Counted from the stretch's first letter, positions 30,496 through 40,379 are shown. The stretch is DNA of 64,000 nucleotides from Gallionellales bacterium GWA2_60_18 (GCA_001801105.1 MGWS01000033.1:62001-126000), one strand, 5' to 3'. Numbers and translations are program-made. Notes: a model not told the origin generated them from the letters alone.

Positions 30496-30903
30496 TTATT
30501 CGCCGCTGTTCAGCTTGAACGCCACCACCTTGTCCTGCGCCGCCTCGCTGCCGTGGATCAGGCGCCCTTCGACGATGGCGCCGAGCTGGATCTCCAGCGT
30601 GCTGTAGTGCACATCGCCATTGACCTTGGCTTTGGCTTGCAGTTCCAGATATTCGCTGGACGATACCGAACCGTTGATCGCGCCGTTGACTACCAGATGG
30701 GTGACGCTCACTTCGCCGTGCACGCTGGCGTGTTCGCTCAACACCAGCGTGCTGGGTTTGCCTTGCACGGCGACGACATTACCGTTGACCTGCCCGTCGA
30801 TACGCATGCCGCCACTGAAACTCACATCGCCATCGATGGTCGTCCCTACGCCGATCAGCGAATCGATGCGGTTTTGCGGCTTGCTGGGTTTCTTGCTGAA
30901 CAT
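30496..30903 (-). CDS. bactofilin
   Basis: A 135-residue bactofilin (polymer-forming cytoskeletal protein). The core (about 15-115) is a repetitive right-handed beta-helix with hydrophobic spacing (IDGDVSFSGGMRIDGQVNG...), flanked by short disordered ends. Bactofilins polymerise without nucleotide and place wall enzymes. Here it lies between erpA and a membrane coiled-coil protein gene, a common betaproteobacterial arrangement. Confidence 0.9.
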   Translation of the reverse strand: MFSKKPSKPQNRIDSLIGVGTTIDGDVSFSGGMRIDGQVNGNVVAVQGKPSTLVLSEHASVHGEVSVTHLVVNGAINGSVSSSEYLELQAKAKVNGDVHYSTLEIQLGAIVEGRLIHGSEAAQDKVVAFKLNSGE

Positions 30904-30920
30904 GGCCTGCTCCTTCGGTT

Positions 30921-31664
30921 TTATGACGGGATCACGTTTTGCCGCACTTTCGGCTCGGCCACACCTTGCTGGTACACACGCACCTGCACATTCTCGAGGC
31001 GCACCTCGGGCGGCAGCTGTATGCTCTGCTCGACGCGCTGATAATACTTGAAATTGAGCTGAAATTGGGCATTCCCGGACAGTTCCTGCGGGAATACCCG
31101 CGTGGTCCGCATCCCGTTCTCGAACATGGTGGCGACCAGCTGGTAATTACCCGCGAACTCCTTGACGCGCTGCCCGCTCTGCACCAGCAACATGCGCAAG
31201 CGGTACTCGCCCGGCATCTGGTCGTGCTCCAGTCTCGTGCGGTGCAGGGTCAGCTCACCCTCCTTGCCGTGCATCGCGGTGAGATTCTGGAAGAATGCCA
31301 GATCTTCCTGGAGGCGCGCGTTCTCGTCCGCCAAACCTTTCAACTGCTTGGCCGTCTCCTGGTTGCTGGCGCGCTCGATCTGTATCTGGCGCTCGAATTG
31401 CGGAATCTGTTTGCCCAGTTCCGCGTTCTCCGCTTCCAGCTTGATGACCTGTTCATGCAACCGTGCCAATTCCTCCTCGGTTTGCCCGCGGTGGAACCCG
31501 GCCAGCTCCAAGCCGCTGCCGTAGGCCCACCATGCCAGCCCCAGCGCCGCGAGCACGAACGGCAACACCAGCCCCCAGCGCAGATACCACGGCATGTGCG
31601 GCCGCACCGACAACCTCGGCGCCGAGATGCTGAAACTGCGTTTGACGCGCCGCCACATCATCAT
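30921..31664 (-). CDS. membrane-anchored coiled-coil protein (DUF6776-like)
   Basis: A 247-residue protein with one N-terminal membrane helix (about 30-50, [19 protein letters not shown]) and a coiled coil (about 60-125, [20 protein letters not shown]). The C-terminal half is beta-rich and presumably periplasmic. The ATG overlaps the argC TGA (ATGA). It lies directly upstream of the bactofilin, so it may anchor or position the filament; function inferred. Confidence 0.75.
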   Translation of the reverse strand: MMMWRRVKRSFSISAPRLSVRPHMPWYLRWGLVLPFVLAALGLAWWAYGSGLELAGFHRGQTEEELARLHEQVIKLEAENAELGKQIPQFERQIQIERASNQETAKQLKGLADENARLQEDLAFFQNLTAMHGKEGELTLHRTRLEHDQMPGEYRLRMLLVQSGQRVKEFAGNYQLVATMFENGMRTTRVFPQELSGNAQFQLNFKYYQRVEQSIQLPPEVRLENVQVRVYQQGVAEPKVRQNVIPS

Positions 31665-32689
31665 GGGAGCAAGGGAACATTATTCAGGGCATCGGTCTCG
31701 GCCAGCCCGAACATGATGTTCATGTTCTGCACCGCCTGTCCCGCCGCACCCTTGACCAGATTGTCGATCACCGACAGCACCACCACGGTGTCGCCGCCCT
31801 GCGGCCGGTGCACCGCGATACGGCAATGGTTCGCGCCGCGCACCGAGCGCGTCTCGGGATGGCTACCGGCTGGCATCACGTCCACGAACGGCTCATCCGC
31901 ATAACGCTGTTCGAACAGCGCCTGCAAGTCAACGTCGCGACTCAGCCTGCCATACAGCGTGGCATGGATGCCGCGTATCATCGGCGTCAGGTGCGGCACG
32001 AAGGTCAGCCCGACCGGACTGTTCTTCACGCGCGCCAGGCCTTGTCTGATCTCGGGTAGATGGCGATGCCCCGGTACGCCGTAGGCCTTGAAGTTGTCCG
32101 CCGCTTCCGGGAACAGGGTATGCACCTCGGCCTTGCGCCCGGCGCCGGAGACGCCGGACTTGGCATCGGCGATCAGGCTGCCCGGCTCGATCACGCCCGC
32201 TTCCAGCAGCGGGATGAAACCCAGCTGCACCGCGGTCGGATAGCAGCCGGGATTGGCGACCAGGCGCGCCGCGCGTATCTGTTCGCGATTGACTTCCGGC
32301 AGGCCATATATCGCCTCGGCCACCAGATCCGGACAGGCATGCGTCATGCCGTACCATTTTTCCCATTCCGCCACATCACTGATGCGAAAATCCGCAGCCA
32401 GGTCGATCACCCTGACGCCCGCATCCAGCAACGCGCGTGCCTGTTGCATGGCTATGCCGTTCGGGGTGGCGAAGAACACGAGGTCGCATTGTTCCAACCC
32501 GGCTTCGTCGGGATGGGTGAACGGCAGGCCCACATAGCCGCGTAGGCTGGGGAACATCTGGCTGACCAGGGTACCCGCATCGGCACGCGACGTGATCACC
32601 CGCAACTCGACCTGCGGGTGCGCCGCCAGCAAGCGCAACAGTTCCACGCCGGTATAGCCTGTGCCGCCTACGATGCCAACTTTGATCAT
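31661..32689 (-). CDS. argC: N-acetyl-gamma-glutamyl-phosphate reductase
   Basis: A 342-residue NADPH-dependent reductase, third step of arginine synthesis. The Rossmann motif [14 protein letters not shown] starts near residue 9 and the catalytic cysteine lies in [12 protein letters not shown] (about 150). Full length for the ArgC1 type. It follows the rpsI terminator and overlaps the coiled-coil gene by 4 bp. Confidence 0.97.
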   Translation of the reverse strand: MIKVGIVGGTGYTGVELLRLLAAHPQVELRVITSRADAGTLVSQMFPSLRGYVGLPFTHPDEAGLEQCDLVFFATPNGIAMQQARALLDAGVRVIDLAADFRISDVAEWEKWYGMTHACPDLVAEAIYGLPEVNREQIRAARLVANPGCYPTAVQLGFIPLLEAGVIEPGSLIADAKSGVSGAGRKAEVHTLFPEAADNFKAYGVPGHRHLPEIRQGLARVKNSPVGLTFVPHLTPMIRGIHATLYGRLSRDVDLQALFEQRYADEPFVDVMPAGSHPETRSVRGANHCRIAVHRPQGGDTVVVLSVIDNLVKGAAGQAVQNMNIMFGLAETDALNNVPLLP

Positions 32690-32751
32690 GTGCTGTCTTT
32701 CCTGAAGAACGCCCTGCCGAAAAGCGTCCCGAATGATACCTCAACTCCAAA

Positions 32752-32779
32752 GCAAAAGCCGCCTGAAGGCGGCTTTTGC
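32752..32779 (-). terminator. Rho-independent terminator after rplM-rpsI
   Basis: Perfect 12-bp stem GCAAAAGCCGCC/GGCGGCTTTTGC with a TGAA loop and a T-rich tail on the minus strand, between rpsI and argC. Confidence 0.85.
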
Positions 32780-32797
32780 ATGATACGACAGCAGCGC

Positions 32798-33190
32798 TTA
32801 ACGCTTGGAGAACTGCTTCCTGCGACGCGCCTTGCGCAGACCGACCTTCTTGCGTTCGACTTCGCGCGCATCGCGGGTCACCAGACCGGCATGCTTCAGC
32901 ACCGGCTTGAACTCGGCGTTGTAATCGATCAGCGCGCGGGTGATGCCGTGGCGCACCGCACCGGCCTGGCCTGCTTCGCCGCCACCGGTGACGTTCACCA
33001 TGATGTCGAACTTGCTCAGGGTCTCGGTCAGCGTCAGCGGCTGGCGCACGATCATGCGGCCAGTCTCGCGGGAGAAGAACTCATCCACCGGCTTGTCGTT
33101 CACCACGATGCTGCCCTTGCCCGGCTTGATGAACACACGCGCCACCGCACTCTTGCGGCGACCGGTTCCGTAGTTGTAATTCACGCTCAT
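32798..33190 (-). CDS. rpsI: 30S ribosomal protein S9
   Basis: A 130-residue S9 ending in the conserved basic tail [11 protein letters not shown] that contacts the P-site tRNA. The N-terminal [16 protein letters not shown] is typical. It is two bases from rplM and shares its operon and terminator. Confidence 0.98.
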   Translation of the reverse strand: MSVNYNYGTGRRKSAVARVFIKPGKGSIVVNDKPVDEFFSRETGRMIVRQPLTLTETLSKFDIMVNVTGGGEAGQAGAVRHGITRALIDYNAEFKPVLKHAGLVTRDAREVERKKVGLRKARRRKQFSKR

Positions 33191-33192
33191 GA

Positions 33193-33630
33193 TTATGCCT
33201 TCAACAGATTGACGGGTTTCGGCTGCTGCGCTTCATGCGGATGCGTCGCACCAGCATATACCTTCATCTTGCGCAACATCGCATAGCCCAGCGGGCCCTT
33301 GGGCAGCATGCCCTTGACGGCCTTTTCCAGCACGCGCTGCGGATGACGCTGTTGCAGCTTGGTGAAATTGGTGGTGTACAGGCCGCCCGGATAAGTGGTG
33401 TGGCGATGGTACAGCTTGTCTTCCGCCTTGTTGCCGGTCACGCGCAGCTTGTCGGCGTTGACCACCACGACGAAATCGCCGGTATCCACGTGCGGCGTGT
33501 AGATCGCCTTGTGCTTGCCGCGCAGACGCGCGGCGATCTGTGCGGCCAGACGGCCCAGCACTTGATCTGCGGCGTCAACCAGAAGCCAGTCGTGCTGGAC
33601 TTCCTGAGCCTTGGCGGAGAATGTTTTCAT
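33193..33630 (-). CDS. rplM: 50S ribosomal protein L13
   Basis: A 145-residue L13 starting [20 protein letters not shown], close to the usual 142 residues. An upstream in-frame ATG would add residues not seen in the family. First gene of the rplM-rpsI operon with a sigma-70 promoter at 33677-33706. Confidence 0.98.
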   Translation of the reverse strand: MKTFSAKAQEVQHDWLLVDAADQVLGRLAAQIAARLRGKHKAIYTPHVDTGDFVVVVNADKLRVTGNKAEDKLYHRHTTYPGGLYTTNFTKLQQRHPQRVLEKAVKGMLPKGPLGYAMLRKMKVYAGATHPHEAQQPKPVNLLKA

Positions 33631-33676
33631 AGCCACTATTCCTAAAAAATCAATAAGCAAACCTCGAAGGGCGCGC

Positions 33677-33706
33677 ATTTTATGGCAGCCGGCGCGCCGC
33701 TGTCAA
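33677..33706 (-). promoter_or_regulatory. sigma-70 promoter of rplM-rpsI
   Basis: Minus-strand TTGACA (33706-33701), an 18-nt spacer and TAAAAT (33682-33677), about 45 nt ahead of rplM. Confidence 0.75.
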
Positions 33707-33775
33707 ACGCTATTTTGGCAGCACGCCATCTTGCCGATGTAAGATAGCGCCCGTTCGCGTTCCCGCCTGCCCATC

Positions 33776-34543
33776 ATGTCCTGGTTCGTCACCAACTTCA
33801 TCGCCGCCTTCCTGCTGCCGCCGCTCAGCCTGTTGCTGCTGTTCGGGCTGGGTTTCCTGCTGCTGCGTCGCCGCCGCAAGGCCGCATGGCCGGTGCTACT
33901 CGGCGCTTTCGCCCTGCTGTGGCTCGCCTCCACACCCTATGTTTCCGATGGCGCGCTGCACCTGCTGGAAGCGCGCACCCAGGCACTGGATACCGAACAC
34001 CAGCAGGCGGACGCCATCGTGATCCTCGGCGGCGGTACTTATTTCAACGCACCGGAATATGCGGGGCAGGACACCATCAGTGAAGCCGCGCTGGTGCGCC
34101 TGCGTTACGGAGCCAGGCTGCACCGCGAGACCGGCAAGCCCATCCTCGTCACCGGCGGCAGGCCGCTGGGCAACAGTGTTTCCGAGGCGCAACAGATGCG
34201 CGCGGCATTGCAGGAGGATTTTCGCGTGCTGGCGCGCTGGACGGAAGGCGACTCCGACAACACCTTCGAAAATGCGCGCTTCTCCTTCCAGACATTGCAA
34301 CAGCATGGCATCAAAAATATCTATCTGGTCACCCACGCCTGGCACATGCCGCGTGCCGCCGACGTGTTCCGCCGCGCCGGCTTCGAGGTGGTCGAGGCGC
34401 CGACCGCCTTCAACACGCGCTACCGGACCGACATATTCGCCTTCATGCCAAGCGCAGGGGCATTGCATGGCAGCACGATCTTCGTCCACGAGGTGATCGG
34501 GTTGATTTGGTATCGTGTAAAATCAGTGTTCTCTAATATTTAA
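33776..34543 (+). CDS. ElyC/YdcF-family (DUF218) membrane protein
   Basis: A 255-residue protein with two N-terminal membrane helices (about 1-55) followed by a DUF218 domain. VILGGGTY, the middle GKPILVTGGR and LVTHAWHMPRA match ElyC/SanA-type proteins. E. coli ElyC affects undecaprenyl-phosphate carrier metabolism and envelope integrity at low temperature. It precedes the OsmC-like gene by 16 bp. Confidence 0.85.
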   Translation: MSWFVTNFIAAFLLPPLSLLLLFGLGFLLLRRRRKAAWPVLLGAFALLWLASTPYVSDGALHLLEARTQALDTEHQQADAIVILGGGTYFNAPEYAGQDTISEAALVRLRYGARLHRETGKPILVTGGRPLGNSVSEAQQMRAALQEDFRVLARWTEGDSDNTFENARFSFQTLQQHGIKNIYLVTHAWHMPRAADVFRRAGFEVVEAPTAFNTRYRTDIFAFMPSAGALHGSTIFVHEVIGLIWYRVKSVFSNI

Positions 34544-34559
34544 ACAGCCGAGGAACAAC

Positions 34560-34976
34560 ATGAAAGCACGCGTCAAATGGGTGGAACAGGTTTCTTTCCT
34601 GGGCGAGACCGAGAGCGGTCACGCCGTATTGATGGACGGCGCACCTGCCGTCGGCGGACGCAACCTCGGGCCGCGTCCGATGGAGATGCTGCTGCTCGGC
34701 GCCGGCGGCTGCACCAGCTTCGACGTGATCTCCATCCTAAAAAAGGGTCGTCAGGACGTTTCGGACTGCTATGTCGAACTGGAAGCGGAGCGCGCCGAGA
34801 CCGATCCCAAGGTGTTCACGAATATCCACCTGCATTTCGTCGTGACCGGCAAGGACATCAAGCCGGAAGCGGTCGAAAAGGCCATCAAGCTGTCCGCAGA
34901 GAAATACTGTTCCGCCTCCATCATGCTCGGCGCGACCGCCAAGATGACGCATGATTTCGAAGTGATACAGGAATAG
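34560..34976 (+). CDS. OsmC-family protein
   Basis: A 138-residue OsmC/Ohr-fold protein of the YhfA subgroup, with an AGGGCTSFDV motif (one cysteine) and a second cysteine in EKYCSASIML. Two cysteines at these positions are typical of peroxide-reducing OsmC proteins. The ribosome site AGGAAC is well placed. It is followed by a MITE-like element at 35016. Confidence 0.88.
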   Translation: MKARVKWVEQVSFLGETESGHAVLMDGAPAVGGRNLGPRPMEMLLLGAGGCTSFDVISILKKGRQDVSDCYVELEAERAETDPKVFTNIHLHFVVTGKDIKPEAVEKAIKLSAEKYCSASIMLGATAKMTHDFEVIQE

Positions 34977-35015
34977 GGATGGAGAGCGAGTAAGGCAGAA
35001 TCACCCACACCTCAA

Positions 35016-35201
35016 GGACGCTTCTAAAAATTCAAAGCTCTAAGCAAGACAAGGCGCGAGCAAAAAATTACGACGCGGCATATATATGATATGTAAGGAG
35101 TAATTTTTGTGAGCAACGCCGTATTGCGACAAAACGTAGTTTCAGTGAAGACTAACCTTTAGGTTGTGTCGAAACTAAAATTTGGATTTTTAGAAGCGCC
35201 C
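35016..35201. mobile_element. MITE-like element, copy 1 (186 bp)
   Basis: Terminal inverted repeats (GCTTCTAAAAATTC and its complement), a central imperfect hairpin and flanking TCAA at 35012-35015 and 35202-35205 as an apparent 4-bp target duplication. The right TCAA contains the TGA stop of coq7. Compared with copy 2 (45626-45766), it carries about 45 additional bases near 35131-35175, themselves containing a TAGTTTC/GAAACTA pair. Noncoding. Confidence 0.85.
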
Positions 35202-35828
35202 TCAAATCCGGTAAGCGGTCTGCGTCAGTATCTTCGCAGTCAGGCGCATAACCTGTTTCACCGGCGCGGGCAATTCGGCGCCGCCCATCCGTTTCGCCAT
35301 CTCCGAGTGCTGCGTCTCATCCGTGTACATCTGCTGCACGATCGCGCGGCTCTTCGCATCCTGCGGCGGCAGTTTCTCCAAATGGCTTTGCAGATGCCCG
35401 CCGACCTGATGCTCGGTCTCGGCAAGGAAGCCAAGGTTCCACTTGTCGCCCAGCGATCCGGCGAGCGCGCCCAGCGTCAACGAGCCGGTGTACCAGAGCG
35501 GATTGAGCAGGCTCAGGTGGCCGCCCAGTTCGTGCACGCGCTTCGAGGTCCAGGCCAGATGCTCGGTCTCTTCCTGCGCGGCCTGCGACAACTTTAGCTG
35601 CACTGCCGGATCACGCGCCGTCAGCGCCTGCCCCTGGTACAGCGCCTGCGCGCAGATCTCGCCGCTGTGATTGACGCGCATCAGGCCGGCGGCATGCCGT
35701 CTCTCCGCTTCGTCCATGGGCGCATCGGGCAGCGCCGCATCGGGATGCGGACGCGCGCTGTGCGCGCGGCTGAACAGGGTACGCAACCCCTTGTCGAATT
35801 CGATGATCAAACGATCCAGATTCAGCAT
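35202..35828 (-). CDS. coq7: demethoxyubiquinol hydroxylase Coq7
   Basis: A 208-residue diiron hydroxylase of the Coq7/CLK-1 family, for a late ring hydroxylation in ubiquinone synthesis. Paired E-x-x-H motifs are visible (the RVNHSGEICAQ region, EETEHLAW, and DETQHSEMA near the C terminus). Full length. Its TGA is in the target repeat of the adjoining MITE-like element. It lies 10 bp after trpC. Confidence 0.93.
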   Translation of the reverse strand: MLNLDRLIIEFDKGLRTLFSRAHSARPHPDAALPDAPMDEAERRHAAGLMRVNHSGEICAQALYQGQALTARDPAVQLKLSQAAQEETEHLAWTSKRVHELGGHLSLLNPLWYTGSLTLGALAGSLGDKWNLGFLAETEHQVGGHLQSHLEKLPPQDAKSRAIVQQMYTDETQHSEMAKRMGGAELPAPVKQVMRLTAKILTQTAYRI

Positions 35829-35838
35829 GATCTTCTCC

Positions 35839-36642
35839 TCAAGCGAATACCGCAGCCAGTTCCACGCCGGGGTCGGCGGCGCGCATGAACGCCTCGCCCA
35901 CCAGAAACGCGTTCACGTGGTGACTGCGCATCAGCTTCACATCCTCCGCGCTGAAGATGCCGCTTTCGGTGACCACGATGCGCTCCTCGCCCTTTTCTGA
36001 TGCGGCGACACGCGGCAACAGATCGAGCGTGGTTTGCAGGCTGACCTCGAAACTGCGCAGGTTGCGGTTGTTGATGCCGATCAGGGGCGTGGCGAGCTGC
36101 AGGGCGTTCTTCAGCTCCCTTGCATTGTGCACCTCCACCAGCACCGCCATGCCAAGTTTGTGCGCCAGTTTCTCGAATGCCCTCAACTGGCTCAATTTCA
36201 GCGCCGCCGCAATCAGCAGAATGGCATCTGCGCCCATCGCGCGCGCCTGCCAGATCTGGTATTCGTCGATGATGAAATCCTTGCGCAGCACCGGCAGTTC
36301 GCAGGCCGCGCGTGCCTGTTTCAGGTATTCCGCGCTGCCTTGGAAGAACTGCTCATCGGTTAATACCGAAAGACAGGCCGCACCGTGTCGCGCATAACTG
36401 GCGGCGATCTCACCCGGACGGAAATCCGCGCGGATCACGCCCTTGCTCGGGCTGGCCTTCTTGATCTCGGCGATCACCGCCGTCTGGCCTGCGGCGATCC
36501 TGGCGCGCACCGCACCGACGAAATCGCGCACCGGGCCCGCCTGCTCCGCCTCGGCGCGCAGTGCGGGCAGCGGCTTGGCGGACAGCGCGGCGGCGACTTC
36601 CTGCGCCTTGACCGCGAGGATCTTGTTAAGAATATCGGACAT
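35839..36642 (-). CDS. trpC: indole-3-glycerol phosphate synthase
   Basis: A 267-residue TIM-barrel enzyme of tryptophan synthesis. The motifs [25 protein letters not shown] and [13 protein letters not shown] and the phosphate-binding [10 protein letters not shown] are all present. It is a stand-alone trpC, not fused to trpF. Together with coq7 it runs away from the nif cluster; 208 bp separate it from nifV. Confidence 0.96.
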   Translation of the reverse strand: MSDILNKILAVKAQEVAAALSAKPLPALRAEAEQAGPVRDFVGAVRARIAAGQTAVIAEIKKASPSKGVIRADFRPGEIAASYARHGAACLSVLTDEQFFQGSAEYLKQARAACELPVLRKDFIIDEYQIWQARAMGADAILLIAAALKLSQLRAFEKLAHKLGMAVLVEVHNARELKNALQLATPLIGINNRNLRSFEVSLQTTLDLLPRVAASEKGEERIVVTESGIFSAEDVKLMRSHHVNAFLVGEAFMRAADPGVELAAVFA

Positions 36643-36718
36643 ACCCGGCTCTCTCGATGAAGGCGCGCATTCTAACCGATGAGGGATGCCGGCCTTGAAC
36701 CTTACCTCTCAAAATGTT

Positions 36719-36734
36719 TGTAGGAAAGACGACA
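36719..36734. promoter_or_regulatory. NifA upstream activator site before nifV
   Basis: TGT-N10-ACA (TGTAGGAAAGACGACA), the consensus NifA site, about 107 bp upstream of the expected start for the 36808 promoter candidate. Confidence 0.6.
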
Positions 36735-36807
36735 AATGCTAGCCTGCCTTCCAGGCGCGCCTCCACGGAGAAATAATATCGTTATGTTTTCATTGCATAA
36801 ATAACTC

Positions 36808-36822
36808 TGGCACGATTCTCTC
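36808..36822 (+). promoter_or_regulatory. degenerate sigma-54 promoter candidate of nifVW
   Basis: A good -24 element (CTGGCACG) but a poor -12, with TC where GC is expected after N10. Spacing to the NifA site at 36719 is normal, so weak sigma-54 use is possible. Confidence 0.35.
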
Positions 36823-36850
36823 TATGCATATCTGTCAACAGGAGCCAGAT

Positions 36851-37996
36851 ATGGATACCAGACCGAACATCATCATCAACGACACCACCCTGCGCGACGG
36901 CGAACAGACCGCCGGGGTCGCCTTCACCGCAGAAGAAAAACTGGCCATCGCCCGGGCGCTGTCCCATGCCGGTGTGCCCGAGCTGGAGGTGGGCATCCCC
37001 GCCATGGGCGCCGAAGAATGCGAGATCATCCGCGCCATGGCAGATATGAGGCTGCCCAGCCGCCTCATCGTCTGGGGACGCCTGTGCGAAGCGGACCTGG
37101 ATGCCACCCTGTCCTGCGGCGTGGAAAGGGTGCATCTCTCCATCCCGGTCTCCGACTTGCAGATCGCCAGAAAGTTGGGGCGCGACCGTCGCTGGATACT
37201 GGACGCCATCAGCCGCTTGGTGCGGCAAGTCGTTGACAGCGGCGCCAGCGTGAGCCTCGGTGGCGAGGATGCCTCGCGCGCCGATGTCGAATTCCTGCTG
37301 CAAGTGCTGGATCGCGCCGCCGAGGCCGGAGCGACGCGCTTCCGCTTCGCCGACACGCTGGGAATACTGGAGCCGTTCGGCACCTACGAGATCATCAAGC
37401 GTCTGGTGCAGGCGACCGACCTCGAGATCGAGATGCACGCCCACAACGACCTCGGCTTGGCCACCGCCAACACGCTGGCGGCGGTGCGCGCCGGAGCGAG
37501 CCATATCAACACCACGGTCAACGGCCTGGGCGAGCGTGCCGGAAATGCGCCGCTGGAAGAGTCCGTCATGGCCTTGCGCCATGCCTGCGGCATCGACACC
37601 GGCATCGACACCCACCAGTTCCCGTCCGTCTCGCATCTGGTGGCGGCGGCCTCCGGTCGTCCGGTGGCCGCCAACAAGAGCATCGTCGGCGCGGCGGTAT
37701 TCGCCCATGAGTCGGGCATCCACGTGGACGGCCTGCTGAAGGACAAGCGTAATTACCAGAGCTTCGATCCCGAAGAGGTGGGGCGCGAACACTGCATCAT
37801 CCTGGGCAAGCATTCCGGTACCGCTGCGGTCAAGCACGCCTACGCCGAGCTGGGCATCGCGCTGGATGATTTTACCGCCCATCTCCTGCTGGCCAGCGTC
37901 CGGCAATTTTCCATTCTGGGAAAGCGCCAGCCCACGGGTAGCGATCTGCAACATCTGTACACGGAAGCAACGGTGCTCTCCGGCAGAATAATGTAA
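36851..37996 (+). CDS. nifV: homocitrate synthase NifV
   Basis: A 381-residue DRE-TIM enzyme that condenses acetyl-CoA and 2-oxoglutarate into homocitrate, the organic ligand of FeMo-co. It has DTTLRDGEQTAGVAF at the N terminus and the metal-binding EMHAHNDLGLATANTLA. ATG 36851 is preceded by CAGGAGCC. It begins the nifV-nifW pair and runs away from trpC. Confidence 0.95.
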   Translation: MDTRPNIIINDTTLRDGEQTAGVAFTAEEKLAIARALSHAGVPELEVGIPAMGAEECEIIRAMADMRLPSRLIVWGRLCEADLDATLSCGVERVHLSIPVSDLQIARKLGRDRRWILDAISRLVRQVVDSGASVSLGGEDASRADVEFLLQVLDRAAEAGATRFRFADTLGILEPFGTYEIIKRLVQATDLEIEMHAHNDLGLATANTLAAVRAGASHINTTVNGLGERAGNAPLEESVMALRHACGIDTGIDTHQFPSVSHLVAAASGRPVAANKSIVGAAVFAHESGIHVDGLLKDKRNYQSFDPEEVGREHCIILGKHSGTAAVKHAYAELGIALDDFTAHLLLASVRQFSILGKRQPTGSDLQHLYTEATVLSGRIM

Positions 37997-38008
37997 AGGA
38001 CACGAATC

Positions 38009-38323
38009 ATGAGCACACTGGCCAGCAACCTGAAAAATCTCTCCTCCGCCGAAGAGTTCATGGACTACTTCGGCATCGCTTACGAACAGCATGTGCTCAA
38101 CGTGAATCGCCTGCACATCCTCAAGCGCTTTCACGACTATGTGAGCCGGAGGCCGGGTCTGGATGCCTTGTGCGACGACGAGATGCGCGCCGCCTATCAC
38201 GAGTGCCTGCTCAAGGCCTATGAGGATTTTGTCCGCTCCGACGCCCTGACGGAAAAAGTGTTCAAGGTGTTGCAGAAAGCAGCCGGTATTCATCCGGTGA
38301 AAATACAGCGGCTGAATGCTTGA
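38009..38323 (+). CDS. nifW: nitrogenase-stabilising/protective protein NifW
   Basis: A 104-residue helical protein of the NifW family (SAEEFMDYFGI, HVLNVNRLHILKRF). NifW associates with MoFe protein and helps maturation or protects it from oxygen. Ribosome site AAGGAC. Twelve bp separate it from nifV, so the two are co-transcribed. Confidence 0.93.
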   Translation: MSTLASNLKNLSSAEEFMDYFGIAYEQHVLNVNRLHILKRFHDYVSRRPGLDALCDDEMRAAYHECLLKAYEDFVRSDALTEKVFKVLQKAAGIHPVKIQRLNA

Positions 38324-38338
38324 AAATGCACCAGACCG

Positions 38339-38370
38339 TGACATGGCGCACTCATTCGGTGCGCATGTCA
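38339..38370. terminator. hairpin after nifW
   Basis: A stem of TGACAT-GCGCAC with its complement, one bulged G and a 7-nt loop. There is no T run, so it may be a weak terminator or an operator before nifA rather than a clear terminator. Confidence 0.4.
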
Positions 38371-38479
38371 GGAAGCGCGGTATGGCGCAATCTGCTTTAA
38401 CCCATCCCTGATTCCCCCTGAAACCACGCTCGTCCGCAACTCAAGGCGAACATGGCTTGCTTCTTGCGTCATCACCGGC

Positions 38480-40123
38480 ATGACCAAGCTTGCCGATGAA
38501 ATCCGCGATTACTACAAGATCGAGCTGACCGCGATCTACGAGATCAGCAAGGTGCTGAACTCATCCCTCGACATGGACAAGACGCTGCGCGGCGTCCTCA
38601 ACATCCTCTCCTCCTATCTCCAGATGTGCCGCAACACCGTCTGGCTGCGGCAGGAGGATGGGCAACTGACGGTCGTGGCCGCGATTGGTCTCAGCGGCGA
38701 GGAGATCTCGCGCGGTCGGATCAAGCCCGGCGAAGGCGTCACCGGACGCATTTGCAGCACCGGCGTACCCGCCGTCGTCCCCGATGTGAGCCTGGAACCG
38801 CTGTTCCTCAACCGCACCGGCGTGCGTCGCGCGGTCGAAGGGCAGATCGTCTCCTTCATCGGCGTGCCCATCAAGGTGGGACGCAACTGCATCGGCGTGC
38901 TCAGCGTGGACCGCAAGGGCGAAAAGCATCCCCTCGATTTCCAGCGCGACGTGCTGTTCCTGTCCATGGTGGCCAACCTCATCGGCCAGACCGTGAAGCT
39001 GCACCGCGCGGTGATCGACGAGCGCAACCAGTTGCTCAGCGAACGCTCGCACCTCAAGCGCGAACTGGCGGGGAAATTCTCCATCGACAACGTCATCGGT
39101 CGCTCCAAGCGCATGCAGGAAGTCTTCGCCGACGTGCATCAGGTCGCCCCGGCGCGCTCCACCGTCCTGATCCGCGGCGAATCGGGCACCGGCAAGGAAG
39201 CCATCGCGCGCGCCATCCACTTCCTCGGCAACCGCAAGGACGGCCCGTTCGTGAAGCTCAACTGCGCCGCCCTGCCGGAATCCCTGCTGGAATCCGAACT
39301 GTTCGGCCACGAGAAAGGCTCCTTCACCGGCGCCACCGGCGAGCGCAAGGGACGCTTCGAACTGGCCAACGGCGGTACCCTGTTCCTGGACGAGATCGGC
39401 GACATCTCGCCGGGCTTCCAGGCCAAACTGCTGCGCGTGCTGCAAGAGCGCGAGTTCGAGCGCGTGGGCGGCAGTAAGACCATCAAGGTGGACGTGCGCC
39501 TGGTGGCCGCCACCAACCGCAACCTGGAAGACATGGTCAAGAAAGGCGACTTCCGCGCCGACCTGTATTACCGCATCAACGTGGTGACCATCTTCCTGCC
39601 GCCGCTGCGTGATCGGCGCGAAGACATCCCCGCGCTGGTGGACTACTTCATCGGACGCTTCAACAAGGACAACAAGCGCAAGCTCGCCGTCAGCCCGGAA
39701 GCCATGGATATCTTCACCCGCTGCAACTGGCCCGGCAACGTGCGCGAACTGGAAAACTGCATCGAGCGCGCCGCGACCATGACCCACGGCAACCTGATCC
39801 GCAATATCGACATGCGCTGCCAGAAGGGGCAATGCTTCGCCAGCGTGCTGTCGGAGAAAGCCGTCATCAACGTGCCGGTCCGCAGCCACCCCGGCGAGCC
39901 GGTGCCCGCGCCGCCCGCGATTCCCCTGAAGGATCATGACGCCGATCTGCCACCGGAAGAATCAATGCCGGAAGACGGCTCCGGCACCGAACGCGACCAA
40001 CTCATCCACGCCATGGAGCGATGCGGCTGGGTACAGGCCAAAGCCGCGCGCCTCCTCAACCTCACCCCGCGCCAGATGGGCTACGCTCTGCGCAAGTACG
40101 GCATCGAGATCAAGCGGCTCTGA
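38480..40123 (+). CDS. nifA: nif-specific sigma-54 activator NifA
   Basis: A 547-residue enhancer-binding protein. An N-terminal GAF domain (about 20-165) precedes the AAA+ domain with GESGTGKE and a GSFTGA loop (serine for the commoner alanine) and a C-terminal Fis-type HTH. The cysteines at about 415, 427, 447 and 452 give C-x11-C-x19-C-x4-C, the signature of oxygen-sensitive NifA that works without NifL, and no nifL is present. Three good TGT-N10-ACA sites with sigma-54 promoters elsewhere in the window are its likely targets. Confidence 0.96.
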   Translation: MTKLADEIRDYYKIELTAIYEISKVLNSSLDMDKTLRGVLNILSSYLQMCRNTVWLRQEDGQLTVVAAIGLSGEEISRGRIKPGEGVTGRICSTGVPAVVPDVSLEPLFLNRTGVRRAVEGQIVSFIGVPIKVGRNCIGVLSVDRKGEKHPLDFQRDVLFLSMVANLIGQTVKLHRAVIDERNQLLSERSHLKRELAGKFSIDNVIGRSKRMQEVFADVHQVAPARSTVLIRGESGTGKEAIARAIHFLGNRKDGPFVKLNCAALPESLLESELFGHEKGSFTGATGERKGRFELANGGTLFLDEIGDISPGFQAKLLRVLQEREFERVGGSKTIKVDVRLVAATNRNLEDMVKKGDFRADLYYRINVVTIFLPPLRDRREDIPALVDYFIGRFNKDNKRKLAVSPEAMDIFTRCNWPGNVRELENCIERAATMTHGNLIRNIDMRCQKGQCFASVLSEKAVINVPVRSHPGEPVPAPPAIPLKDHDADLPPEESMPEDGSGTERDQLIHAMERCGWVQAKAARLLNLTPRQMGYALRKYGIEIKRL

Positions 40124-40211
40124 CGATTTTCCCCTGTTGCCCCTCCTCCTCTTTGCCCCCGCTTCGGGGGCTTTTTGTGTGCGATGCTGACTCACAAATA
40201 TTCGGCTGCAA

Positions 40212-40227
40212 TGTCGGATATCCGACA
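40212..40227. promoter_or_regulatory. NifA site 1 of the nifB operon
   Basis: Perfect palindrome TGTCGGATATCCGACA matching TGT-N10-ACA, about 145 bp before the predicted start. Confidence 0.85.
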
Positions 40228-40251
40228 TGGTGTTCATCCGCTTCTCGTATG

Positions 40252-40267
40252 TGTTGCTGATGCGACA
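40252..40267. promoter_or_regulatory. NifA site 2 of the nifB operon
   Basis: TGTTGCTGATGCGACA matches TGT-N10-ACA. It is 40 bp from site 1 (about four helical turns), so both lie on the same face. Confidence 0.75.
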
Positions 40268-40337
40268 CGCCCATTTGGAACTTGCGATGCTTCGCAACAT
40301 AATGAAAGCAATATAAAAACACAGATAGCTTCATCGC

Positions 40338-40352
40338 TGGCACGGGCGTTGC
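40338..40352 (+). promoter_or_regulatory. sigma-54 promoter of the nifB operon
   Basis: TGGCACGGGCGTTGC matches the -24/-12 consensus exactly. The start is expected near 40364, sixteen bases before the nifB ATG. AT-rich sequence between the NifA sites and the promoter could bind IHF. Confidence 0.92.
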
Positions 40353-40379
40353 AATAGAGAGTTCAAACGGAGAACGCCC

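Noticed and set aside
38453..38467. TGG-N10-GC match directly before nifA
   Set aside because: It would start transcription within a base or two of the nifA ATG and has no good NifA site upstream, so it is probably chance.
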